From NCBI RefSeq assembly GCF_022865125.1, contig NZ_CP094828.1:2411219-2475218 (forward strand): a stretch of DNA of 64,000 nt, written 5' to 3'. Below the pieces are notes generated by a model. It was not told where the DNA came from. It saw only the letters and a program-made list of their open reading frames with translations, and did no database searches. The position numbers and the translations under genes were made by a program. Below are positions 42,801 to 51,058 of this stretch, in pieces; the first letter of the stretch is position 1; every line of letters begins with the position of its first letter. The DNA is from Acuticoccus sp. I52.16.1 (GTDB lineage: Bacteria > Pseudomonadota > Alphaproteobacteria > Rhizobiales > Amorphaceae).

Positions 42801-43585
42801 CTAGGTCGTGGACTCATGGTGTCGTAGCCATAGGCGGGTCGATGCCAAGGCGACGGCGGCCATGAAGTTTCGGGCGAGTTTGTCGAATCGGGTGGCAATG
42901 CGGCGGAAGTGCTTCAGCTTGTTGAAGTACCGCTCGACGAGGTTGCGCAGCCGATAGAGCGGTGGCGCAACGGTGCGCATAACACGAACGTTGCGCTGAC
43001 TCGGGATGTGGGCGGTGGCGCCTCTGGCCGCACACCATTCGATCAGCGCCTTGGCGCTGTAGCCGCGGTCGGCCACGATGTCCGGTGCGAGTGGGAGCCC
43101 GTCGAGGAGGATCGGCGCTGTTGTCTTGTCGGAGGCCTGACCAGCCGTGATTACGAAGCGGATCGGCAGGCCCCGCTCGTTGACGACGGCGTGGAGTTTG
43201 GTCGTCAGTCCTCCACGAGAACGGCCAATGGCGTGATCCGGGCCCCCTTTTTTCCGCCGGCTGCGTGCTGGTGAGCCTTCACGATGGAGCTGTCGATGAG
43301 CTGGAGCGCGGCCGGCTCTTCTTGAGCAAGTGCCTCGAACACCGCCAGCCATACGCCGCGCTTGGCCCATCTGTTGAAGCGATTGTAGACCGTCGTCGAT
43401 GGGCCATAGCGCGCCGGCAAGTCGCGCCACGGTGACCCGGTCCGCAACACCCAGAAGATGCCGTTGAGGACACGCCGGTCGTCCACACGCTGCTTTCCGG
43501 GCGGCGCCGGCGGCAACAGCGGCTCGATGATCGACCATTCCACTTCGCTCAGATCGTAATGACCTGCCTGGATTCTTCGGACCAC
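42801..43585 (-). pseudogene. IS427-like IS5-family transposase (orfA-orfB), 5' end cut by IS3
   Basis: OrfA originally began at GTG 44868-44870, giving an MARYDLSEVEW start. IS3 insertion after the fourth codon now replaces the N-terminus. The orfA remainder (DLSEVEWSIIEPLLPP, RRVLNGIFWVLRTGSPWRDLP) ends at 43205. OrfB follows by a -1 shift at an A AAA AAG heptamer around 43247-43253, typical of the group. It reads KLHAVVNERGLPIRFVIT and PDIVADRGYSAKAL to the stop in the flanking CTAG. Confidence 0.8.
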
Positions 43586-43587
43586 GC

Positions 43588-44535
43588 TTAGCTTGAGAAC
43601 GCTGCCCCTGTGTCTGCCTCGTTGAGCCCCGTGTGGGGCGGTTTGACGACGGGGCGGGCCGTGGAGGCCCCACATACCGCAGCGGTCCGCCCCGTCGTGG
43701 CCGCTGGGTGTTCGGTGCTGGTCTTCGCCGCGAAGGCGGCCGGCGTCAGATAGCCGAGGCTCGAGTGAGGTCGCACCTCGTTGTAGTGCCGGCGCCAGGC
43801 TTCGATCGTCATCTTGGCCTCGGCGCGCGAGCGAAACCATTCCAGGCTCAGGCACTCGTCGCGGAACTTGCCGTTGAAGCTCTCTCCGGTGCCATTTTGC
43901 CAGGGTTTGCCCGGATCGATCAACGCCGTGTCGGCGCCCTGATCGACGATCCACGCCAGCAGCGCGCGGGAGACGAACTCCGGCCCGTTGTCGGACCGCA
44001 GGTAGAGCGGCGCGCCGCGCTCGGACACAAGGCGCGACAGCACCTCGATGACTCGCGAGGAGCGGATGCGGCCATCGACCTCGATCGCCAGGCCCTCCCT
44101 GGTCCACTCGTCGGTGATCGTCAGGCACTTCAGCTTCTGGCCGTTGGCGCACCAGTCGAACACGAAATCGTAGCTCCAAACCTGGTTCGCTCCGGTCGGT
44201 GCCATCGGACGCGGCCGGCCGGCGGCGATGCGCTTGCGCGGCCGTTTGCGCGGCACCAGCAGCCCGGCTCGCCGCCACAGACGGTACGCCCGCTCGAAGC
44301 TCATGGCGTGACCGTCGCGACCGAGGAAGACCGCGATCCGACGGTACCCGTAGCGCGGATACTGGGCCGAGAGCTCGACCATGCGCCTCAGCACCGGCGC
44401 GTCCTTCTGCGCCTGCCGCGAGCGATAGGTGAGCGCCGACCGTGCTACTCCGATCAGCGTGCAGGCGCGCCGCTGCGACAGGCCCCGGCTCACCGCATAG
44501 GCCACGGCCGCGCGACGCTCCGGCACGCTCACCAT
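43588..44535 (-). CDS. IS3-family transposase orfB (DDE integrase core)
   Basis: The 315-residue integrase region has DDE residues in VWSYDFVFDW, LRSDNGPEFV and NGTGESFNGKFRDECL, plus an N-terminal HTH_21-like segment (YPRYGYRRIAVFL). It is normally made as an orfAB fusion by -1 slippage on a run of seven A residues (44535-44541 on the reverse strand). ATG 44535 could also start it independently. The C-terminus runs to the element end. Confidence 0.88.
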   Translation of the reverse strand: MVSVPERRAAVAYAVSRGLSQRRACTLIGVARSALTYRSRQAQKDAPVLRRMVELSAQYPRYGYRRIAVFLGRDGHAMSFERAYRLWRRAGLLVPRKRPRKRIAAGRPRPMAPTGANQVWSYDFVFDWCANGQKLKCLTITDEWTREGLAIEVDGRIRSSRVIEVLSRLVSERGAPLYLRSDNGPEFVSRALLAWIVDQGADTALIDPGKPWQNGTGESFNGKFRDECLSLEWFRSRAEAKMTIEAWRRHYNEVRPHSSLGYLTPAAFAAKTSTEHPAATTGRTAAVCGASTARPVVKPPHTGLNEADTGAAFSS

Positions 44536-44804
44536 TTTTTTGCAGCGATCTCCTTCATCACCTCGATCTCGAGGTCCCGCTCGACCACCAATTTCTTCAG
44601 CCTCGTGTTCTCCGCCTCCAGCTGCTTCAGCCGCCGCACGTCGTCGGCCTCGAACGCGCCGAAACGCTTGCGCCAAGTATAGATGGTCTGCTCGCTGACA
44701 CCGTGCCGCTTCGCCACCGTCGGCGTCGTATCGCGATCCGCCTCCCGCACGATCGACACCATCTGCTCGTTCGTGAATCTCGACTTGCGCATCCTTCCCT
44801 CCAT
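44529..44804 (-). CDS. IS3-family transposase orfA (HTH)
   Basis: The 91-residue protein has a helix-turn-helix (MVSIVREADRDTTPTVAKRHGVSEQTIYTWRK) and a C-terminal leucine-zipper-like helix (LKQLEAENTRLKKLVVERDLEI), as in IS407-group OrfA. It overlaps orfB at the A7 slippery run. It binds the element's ends and regulates transposition. Confidence 0.88.
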   Translation of the reverse strand: MEGRMRKSRFTNEQMVSIVREADRDTTPTVAKRHGVSEQTIYTWRKRFGAFEADDVRRLKQLEAENTRLKKLVVERDLEIEVMKEIAAKKW

Positions 44805-44945
44805 GCCGGAGGGCAGCCTCTCAAGGAATTGTTGGTCCGAAATTACCGGGGCAGGTCAGTAACGTGCCACGCCCCAACTCCTGACTGACAGGAGATTGAA
44901 TCATGGGCGCGACCATTTGAGAATCCCGGACCATGAGTTCACGAC

Positions 44946-46166
44946 CTAGACCCCAATCAACAGGTGGACACCGCCGGTAACGGGGTCGGATGCCGCATCA
45001 GATCGAGGAGCGAGGCCGTTCGGCCGTTCGAGCGCTGCGGAAGGTCGATGGCTGTCTTTTTCGAGCGGCGGCAGGGTCTTGAGGGACCCGGGCGCACCTC
45101 GCCCGTCGAGCCAGCACCAGCGCTTCATGTTGTAGGCCATGTTGGCGAGCGTGATGCCGGTCTCGGCGCGGACGCGGCCGATGGTGCGCACCGCGAGCCC
45201 CATCACGCTCTTCTGGTGGCCGAAGCAGTGCTCGACGCGGGCTCGCACGGCCGACTTTCGCGTTGGCCCTGGCGTGGTGCTTCGGCATCATCTTGCCGCG
45301 CGGCTTGCGGCGGTGGATCCGTCTGACCCGACCGACGTCCTCGAGGTAGCGCTCGTTCGCCGTCGAGCGGTAGGCCGTGTCGGCCCACACGTCCGCGGCC
45401 GTGTTCATCGGATCGATCAATCCTTCGCGCAGCTGTGCGCCGTCATGGGCCGCCGCGTCGATGACCGTCTGCCGGCGGATGATCCCGTGTCGCCGGTCGA
45501 CCGAGATGTGGCTCTTGGAGCCGTACGTCGGCACCGCGATGTCGATCTGCGCTGAGCCGTCCGCGGCGGGCTTCGCCTCGGCGAACTTCATCGTCCAGCG
45601 GGCGTCGGTGTCCTTCTGGCGCGCCTTGGCCGGCGTCTCCGGCCAGATCTCGTGCGCCGTTCGGCCTTCCTTGATCGCCGCCTTCTCGCCGCCGGTGAGG
45701 CGCTGGCGCGGCGCCGCCACCAGCGTGGCGTCGACGATCTGCCCCGACATCGGCAGATAGCCGGCTCGGTGATCGCGCGGTCGAGCCGCGCGAACAGCGC
45801 CTCGAGCGCACTGGCGGCGATCAGCGCCTCGCGGAAATCCCACAGCGTGTTGGCATCGGGGACCGCATCGCCGGGGCCGAGCCGGCAGAACCGCATCCAG
45901 CTCAGCCGGTCGGCCACGAGGTACTGCGTCTGCGCCAGCGACAGCCCGTGCATTGCTTGTAGCACCAGCATGCGGAACTTCAGCACAGGGTCGAACGGCG
46001 GGCGGCCACCCTTCGACCGGTCGGGTCGGCCCAGCGCCAGGTCGAGGTCCGCCCGGAACATCTCAAAGTCCACCGTCGCGCCGAGCCTCTCCAGCGGGTC
46101 ACCCTGCTCGGACAGAGCCTTCAGCCGATCCTCGACGTCCCAGAAACCGCGCTGACCTGCCGACAT
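44946..46166 (-). pseudogene. degenerate IS5-family transposase with two frameshifts
   Basis: Three consecutive frames make one IS5-type transposase with a DUF772 N-domain. The first (46166 to about 45765) includes GFWDVEDRLKALSEQGDPLERL and ADRLSWMRFCRL. The second (to about 45258) includes GYLPMSGQIVDATLVAAPRQR and VWADTAYRS. The third includes VRARVEHCFGHQKSVMGL and ends in the CTAG flank of the neighbouring IS427-like element. A base is missing near 45765, and one or two near 45258. The neighbouring element may have cut its last codons. The outer ends of this element were not resolved. Confidence 0.75.
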
Positions 46167-46907
46167 CTCGCACCCCGACGAATCAACCCTTGCGTCGGCC
46201 GATTATGCCGGCCCTCGTACTGCGGGGTGGTTTCCGGAGGCGTCCAGCTTCCCGAAACCGTCTCCGACGAGGAACTCGGCGCCGCCATCAGCGCCGCTAT
46301 CGAGGTGAGCCGCGCCGACGGAAAGCGCTGAAACGCTGGCGTTCTCAGCGAGAGGCGGAGCGGAGAATGTTGGGTCCTAGACCCTCTCCCTCCGCCAGTC
46401 GCCTCAGAGAAAGCGTTCTCCCGATGCGGCTGCGGCCGGAAATTCCCGTTGTTTTAGAGGGTTATGCGAGAGAAGCTGTTCACCTGCCCGGCCGTAGGAG
46501 GTCTGCAAGCGGTCTCTTCGAGCCGATATTCTCCGGACCTCATGACTGCACCAATTTGGTGAATGGCCTCCAGGGCATTAAAAACCAAGGGTTTCTCTTC
46601 CAGCGACGCTAATCACTTCGACGTCAGTGGCGCTCGACCAATTGGAACAGAAATCAGACGACGGACGGAGCTTTCGAACGCCTCTGGCAGACCGCAGACG
46701 CGATGGGCTGCCAAGTCATGGAAGCTCCTTCTCGCAGCTTGTCGGTCGTGCCTGAGCTGGAGGACCGGGCGCTAATGGAGCCTTCACGCGCGCGTGAGAC
46801 GCCCCGCCGGAGGTGCGGTAAGGACCTGCCTTGGCCCACCGAGGGCGAACCGCTAAGGATGATACCAGAACGGCTCGAGAAACCAAGCAGGTGACGCTCG
46901 GAGTAGA
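46167..46907. other. gene-poor stretch with gene fragment and repeat copy B
   Basis: These 741 bp contain no intact gene. At 46233-46332 a frame reads GGVQLPETVSDEELGAAI and ends at TGA; it looks like the 3' end of a lost gene. Copy B of the island-flanking repeat is at 46361-46421. The remainder up to the GIY-YIG gene has only short unsupported frames. A promoter for the gene at 46908 should lie here. Confidence 0.5.
46361..46421 (+). repeat. 61-bp island-flanking direct repeat, copy B
   Basis: It is the same length as copy A at 22610-22670 and aligns without gaps at 48 of 61 positions. The conserved core is accctctccctccgcca. It sits just right of the IS cluster and left of the phosphorothioation locus. 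With copy A it brackets 23.8 kb of mostly conflict genes and could be attL/attR of an integrated element. Confidence 0.6.
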
Positions 46908-47552
46908 ATGACCAACGCGATACAAAAGCATCTTTGGGCCGACCTTGGCAACGCTCCTGCGGCATCGGGCATCTACGCGTGGTATTACAGTCCGGAGATT
47001 ACCGACTTCGATCTCGAGCGCACGATCGAGGCGGTGCAGTCCGCGACCGAACGCTCTGAGGCCGAACGGGTGATCAGGGCCGTGCTAGACGGGCGGCTCT
47101 TCCACTACTTTGAGGAGGAACCGTATACCGCGGCGATCAGCGGACCACTGAAGCCCGCTTACGTCGGCTCTCTCGCGCATGAGACAGCGGCATCCGCTAG
47201 CCTAGTTAGTCGCTTGGCGTCGGAACCAGAGCGGCTGCGGACCATCCGTGACGCCTTAACGCTTTCCGCGCCGATGTTCTCCAGCCCACTCTATATTGGA
47301 ATGGCCTCGGTACTGCGATCCCGCCTTGCGCGCCACAAGGAACTCATCGAACGCTTCAGGTCTATCGTACCACGTGACGGACATACAAGCCAAAGTTCGG
47401 ACGCGGGGTTTGCATGGCAGGTCGCGAAGCGTAAGATACCGCCCGAACGCCTCCTGGTTTTTACATGCTTAATCTCGAGTGACGATGGAGCGGCTGTCGA
47501 CATCGAGAATATCCTTAACCGCATCTGCTATCCGATCTTGGGAAGAAACTAA
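46908..47552 (+). CDS. GIY-YIG endonuclease-like protein (Eco29kI-like size)
   Basis: This 214-residue protein has G21-I-Y23 in ASGIYAWYYSP, Y129-I-G131 in PLYIGMASVLRSRLARHKE (with the following arginines), and a C-terminal E200 in VDIENILNRICYPILGRN. These are the three conserved elements of a GIY-YIG nuclease. The spacing between GIY and YIG is longer than in minimal domains, as in restriction enzymes of the Eco29kI type. It ends 1 nt before the DGQHR gene, so the two are one unit. It faces the ssp operon and may cleave unmodified DNA (inference). Confidence 0.65.
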   Translation: MTNAIQKHLWADLGNAPAASGIYAWYYSPEITDFDLERTIEAVQSATERSEAERVIRAVLDGRLFHYFEEEPYTAAISGPLKPAYVGSLAHETAASASLVSRLASEPERLRTIRDALTLSAPMFSSPLYIGMASVLRSRLARHKELIERFRSIVPRDGHTSQSSDAGFAWQVAKRKIPPERLLVFTCLISSDDGAAVDIENILNRICYPILGRN

Positions 47553-47553
47553 C

Positions 47554-49848
47554 ATGAGTCTCGGTCTAAGCATATCGTCGGCCCTCAACCTCACTCTGTC
47601 AGGCTCGATCGGCACGTTCAGCGTTGGAACCGGGAAAGCCGATCAGAAGACCGTCGACGTGAAATACTTCCTTACTCATGTCGGCCTGAATTTTGCAAGT
47701 AGCGCGAACGAGGAAGTGCTTAAGCACCTCGCGCCCGTCCGAGAGATTTTCCCAACGACTGAGCTTGAGTTTGATGAAATCATGCAGCGCGATATTGACG
47801 ATGCGCGCGTGTCTTCTGAACTTGTGCCCTACTTGCTCGACCATCGGTCCAAGGATCTGGTGAAGCTTTTTCCACCGATCATTGTGGTGGTGATGCCGGT
47901 AAAGGAGCTCGATAACCGGCCAGCCGACTACTACCCAAAGGTGGAGACAGAGACGCGCCAAATGTCGGACCACGACCTAGAAATTCTGCGATCGGGTCCG
48001 ATCGGCCAGGAACTCTTTGAGTTCCAACAGCCCCGGCAGGGAAATGTCTTATTCGAACACGACCTCGTTAAGTTGCGGCTCAACACAAATAAATCAAAGC
48101 TCGTGATTGTTGATGGTCAACACCGTGCCATGGCCCTGCTCGCAATCTATCGCAATCTCAAGCAGGATTGGTCCGATGCAATGCGTGCGCCCTACAAAGA
48201 CTACTATGAGGAGTGGACCCCCAGCTACATCCAGCAATTCTCCCTCAAGAATATCAGCCTACCCGTGATGTTCTGCACCTTTCCAGCGCTCGATGAGACC
48301 TACGGCGGTGGGTACAACGTGAAGATGGCCGCACGATCGATCTTCCTGACGCTCAATAAGACCGCGCGCCAGGTTTCGGCGTCGCGCAACCGGTTGCTCG
48401 ACGATAACGATCTGATCGCGCTCTTCCTACGCGATACACTTTCGACGATTAAGAGAAAGGACGCGCGGTCCAGCGCGTCGCTTCGAATTAGCAATGTCGA
48501 ACTTGATCAGGCGCATGACCGGGTCAAGATCGACAGCCCAATAGCTATGACGAGCGTAAATCATATTTATTACTTTATAGAGCACATCCTCCTAAATAAG
48601 CGGGATGAGGACGTGAATGGTGCTAAACCACGCTCGGGCAAGTTCTACAAGCGCACCGAGCTGCAGAGCGCCGGTGCACTCGAACGCCTTGATGGCCGCA
48701 ACGTCCTCGGCGCTGATGTGGCAGACGCCACAAGCCGCAACTTCTACACGCCTGACGCTGGCGGGAAGCTGACCGCGCAGTTCCATGAGCGCTTCGGCAG
48801 ACACATCGTTGCCGCGTTTGAGCGTTTTCTTCCGTTTGAAGCCCATGCCGGAGCTGTCCTTTGGCTCGAGCAGCAACTGCTGAGCCAGTCGAACACCAAG
48901 CTCCGTCCGATCCTCTTCGAGGGCCAGGGAATTGGACGAACGTTCGCCGCACATCAGGAGAACCTCGCAGAGAAGTTGGGGGCCGGGGAGTTTGGGTCAG
49001 AAGCAACCAAGATCCAGGAGGTAGCCGACCGGCTGAAAGCGACCCAGAAGCTCGTGCAGGACTTCATTCAGAAGCTCCGGCATCAGCGCGCCGAGCGCGT
49101 CCTGGCCAGCGTCGCTGATAAGCGAGCGCTGCGACTAGAGGATGGGTCCTACCAACCCAAGGTGCTCGAATTCATCAACGATTTATATGATAACGTCTTG
49201 ACGACCGTTGCGTTTCAGTCCGCGCTCGTCGCGGGCTTCTTCGGCGAGATCGAGAGGTGCAATCTCAGCCGGACGAAAGACAATGCCGCTCCGCTCGACG
49301 TAACAGCGGAATTTGATCGCTACATCTCGGAGCTCAACGCGTTCTTCTCGCCCTCGAAAGCCAGCGACGTTCGCCGTCTGATCGAGGTGTTCGTCGGCAC
49401 GCCTGAGGGCGAGATCAGAGATTGGAAGGTTGGGCCGTCCGCCTCTACGTTCCGACGGGTCGTCTATCGTGGCGAGATGCAGCCCGACCAATGGCCGAAA
49501 TACAAGTATCTTCTGCTGGAAATTTGGCGTGCCGAGGGAAGTGAGCTGGCCGATTCGCTGCGTCAGGAACGCGTTAAGTGCAGAAACCAAATTTTCAACT
49601 CACTTCTCGACGAGTATCGGAAGGATTTTCTGGAGAGAAAATTGATGCGCGAGGAAAACCTGACTCCACAGGATCGTGCAGAGATCGCCGATAGCGCCTA
49701 CGAATCATTCCGCAACTTTTTGAAGAACGTGGGCTGGCGATATCAAGATGTCCCGGCCAAGGCGGCGCTGCTGAAACCGCCAAAGGCTGAGGACGCGACT
49801 GAAGCGCCACCAGCTGATGAGACGTGGGAATCTGTCGAACCAGACTAG
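47554..49848 (+). CDS. DGQHR-domain (DndB-like) protein
   Basis: This 764-residue protein carries the signature DGQHR at residues 187-191 (LVIVDGQHRAMALLAIYRN), with IFLTLNKTARQVSASRNRLLDDNDLIALFLRD downstream, as in DndB/DGQHR proteins. DndB regulates Dnd phosphorothioation genes, and the related DGQQR motif of SspE senses phosphorothioate and drives NTP hydrolysis. It is about twice the length of DndB; the second half is helical with a charged tail. It is coupled to the GIY-YIG gene, and ATG 47554 follows GGAAG. It is a likely sensor, NTPase or regulator for that nuclease. Confidence 0.8.
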   Translation: MSLGLSISSALNLTLSGSIGTFSVGTGKADQKTVDVKYFLTHVGLNFASSANEEVLKHLAPVREIFPTTELEFDEIMQRDIDDARVSSELVPYLLDHRSKDLVKLFPPIIVVVMPVKELDNRPADYYPKVETETRQMSDHDLEILRSGPIGQELFEFQQPRQGNVLFEHDLVKLRLNTNKSKLVIVDGQHRAMALLAIYRNLKQDWSDAMRAPYKDYYEEWTPSYIQQFSLKNISLPVMFCTFPALDETYGGGYNVKMAARSIFLTLNKTARQVSASRNRLLDDNDLIALFLRDTLSTIKRKDARSSASLRISNVELDQAHDRVKIDSPIAMTSVNHIYYFIEHILLNKRDEDVNGAKPRSGKFYKRTELQSAGALERLDGRNVLGADVADATSRNFYTPDAGGKLTAQFHERFGRHIVAAFERFLPFEAHAGAVLWLEQQLLSQSNTKLRPILFEGQGIGRTFAAHQENLAEKLGAGEFGSEATKIQEVADRLKATQKLVQDFIQKLRHQRAERVLASVADKRALRLEDGSYQPKVLEFINDLYDNVLTTVAFQSALVAGFFGEIERCNLSRTKDNAAPLDVTAEFDRYISELNAFFSPSKASDVRRLIEVFVGTPEGEIRDWKVGPSASTFRRVVYRGEMQPDQWPKYKYLLLEIWRAEGSELADSLRQERVKCRNQIFNSLLDEYRKDFLERKLMREENLTPQDRAEIADSAYESFRNFLKNVGWRYQDVPAKAALLKPPKAEDATEAPPADETWESVEPD

Positions 49849-49898
49849 TTCACGGAGTAACCGGGCAGCCGCTCTACCTCAAAAGTCTTCTCGCCCCG

Positions 49899-50109
49899 TG
49901 TCTGTTGCCGAGGTGGTAGCTTAGGAGTTGGGGAAGGGAGCCCGTCCCACCCAAGGGCCCCGGAGCCCGTTAGGGAGCATGGGTCCCTTCCGCATCGCTC
50001 TTGAACCCTGAACAGTTGCTTGGGACTGCCGATCCCGCACGACATGGACAGGACCTCCACCATGCCACGCACCATCATCGGCTGCGACCTCTCGCGCGCC
50101 GTCAGTTGA
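49899..50109 (+). mobile_element. IS110-family left-end fragment with truncated transposase start
   Basis: The first 76 bp match 28144-28219 (about 78%). They are followed by a GC-rich, foldable non-coding leader to 50061, then ATG 50062 reading MPRTIIGCDLSRAVS and a stop at 50107-50109. IIGCDLSRA matches the N-terminal start of the IS110 DEDD transposase. In IS110 elements the left non-coding end specifies bridge RNA, so 49899-50061 may preserve such an RNA. The remainder of the element is gone. Confidence 0.65.
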
Positions 50110-50218
50110 GACCGCCCTTGGCCTGACCGTCATACTGCATCTCCCCGGTTAGCCTGGTGTCATTCTGTTGGGCCGATGTGGGTGGCTTTTGGCATCTCTG
50201 GCATTGCGCTGCTGGCCC
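50110..50218. other. short gene-free gap before the sspD end
   Basis: These 109 bp hold no gene. They separate the IS110 debris from the 3' end of the reverse-strand sspD gene. No strong terminator hairpin is evident. Confidence 0.4.
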
Positions 50219-51058
50219 TCATTTGTGGCAGATGACGCAGGAGGCCGCGACTTCAGCCGTGCCGTATGCGTCGTCGATTTCGATGTCAGTCAGATTAGCA
50301 CGCAGCGGGTTTTTAGGCCGGCGCGCTTTGGCCCGCTCAAAGCGCTGCTGATAATCATCCTCTATCTGCTTGATGCGCTCTGGTCGCTCCAACTCAGTGA
50401 GCGACTCTCGGTCACTCCAGGTGAACGGCGAGCCGTGCTCAAGGGCCGACTTCTCGTACGCCTTGGCCTCTTCGAAGGCTTCCGGGTGGGTTCGTTTGAG
50501 GCGCACCCACTCGATCTTCTGTTGGTAGAAGCAGAATGTGCAGCCGCTGCGTGAACGCCAATCATAGTAGGTAGGCAGGCCAAGTCCGGAGGATTCCAGA
50601 AGTTCGACCACAGCGGACTTATCGAGACCATGCTTGCGCAACGGGAAGGTGATCTTCAGATTGGGATGGGTCGCCTGCATGCCTGTGCGAGCCGGCTCAT
50701 CGGCGCGAATCGCGACGTAGCTGATAATCTCGCTGCCACTCTCCAGATCACTCTTCACCCATTTCTCGAACGGGCGTAACTTGAGCTGGCGCGTGCACCA
50801 TCGGGTACGTGGGGAGGGCAGAAAATTGCCATACTCCTTGAGCCAGAAATCGAAGTCGCGGTCGGGATTGAGATAGGCGATAGGGCGCCCTAGAAAGCCT
50901 TCCAAGCGGCCCAGGAATTCATAAACCTCGGGTAGCTCCTTGCCCGTGTCGGTGAAAAAATACTCGATCGGCAGGTCTGGGTAGGTCTGGCGCATGAACA
51001 CAGCCAAGGCAGCGCTGTCGCGCCCTCCGGACAGGCCGAGAACGTGGCGCGTACTCAT
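50219..51058 (-). CDS. sspD: SspD-type PAPS-reductase-like PP-loop ATPase
   Basis: This 279-residue protein starts with VLGLSGGRDSAALAVFM, the PP-loop (SGGxDS). It carries cysteines in RTRWCTRQLK, SGCTFCFY and the C-terminal ASCVICHK that could hold an Fe-S cluster. The PAPS-reductase-like fold matches DndC/SspD, which activates the DNA backbone for sulfur insertion. It overlaps the sspC stop as ATGA. The gene order sspA-B-C-D on this strand matches the single-strand phosphorothioation operon, so the symbol is by family and context. Confidence 0.82.
   Translation of the reverse strand: MSTRHVLGLSGGRDSAALAVFMRQTYPDLPIEYFFTDTGKELPEVYEFLGRLEGFLGRPIAYLNPDRDFDFWLKEYGNFLPSPRTRWCTRQLKLRPFEKWVKSDLESGSEIISYVAIRADEPARTGMQATHPNLKITFPLRKHGLDKSAVVELLESSGLGLPTYYDWRSRSGCTFCFYQQKIEWVRLKRTHPEAFEEAKAYEKSALEHGSPFTWSDRESLTELERPERIKQIEDDYQQRFERAKARRPKNPLRANLTDIEIDDAYGTAEVAASCVICHK

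Larger units (their letters stand above)
43560..44858 (-). mobile_element. IS3-family element (IS407-like), complete
   Basis: The 1299-bp element has inverted ends tgacctgcctgg (43560) and ccggggcaggtca (to 44858), with further matching ttcggacca inside both ends. A 4-bp target duplication GTAA flanks it (43556-43559 and 44859-44862). It encodes overlapping orfA and orfB and lies within the orfA of an IS5-family element. Confidence 0.88.
42805..44945 (-). mobile_element. IS5-family element (IS427-like), interrupted by an IS3 element
   Basis: Terminal inverted repeats gtcgtggactcatgg (42805-42819) and ccatgagttcacgac (44931-44945) match at 14 of 15 positions. Both ends are flanked by CTAG (42801-42804 and 44946-44949), the usual IS427-group target duplication. 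The element is about 0.84 kb once the nested 1299-bp IS3 and its duplicated GTAA are removed. The transposase gene is broken, so it can no longer move by itself. Confidence 0.85.

Noticed and set aside
44964-45326. Forward frames over the degenerate IS5 transposase
   Set aside because: They are antisense shadows of the transposase reading and have no family match.
46233-46332. Small complete gene (VSDEELGAAI frame)
   Set aside because: No start codon with a ribosome-binding site; treated as the 3' end of a lost gene.
46716-46931. Reverse frame of 71 codons before the GIY-YIG gene
   Set aside because: No motif and composition typical of chance frames; it runs into the start region of a better-supported gene.
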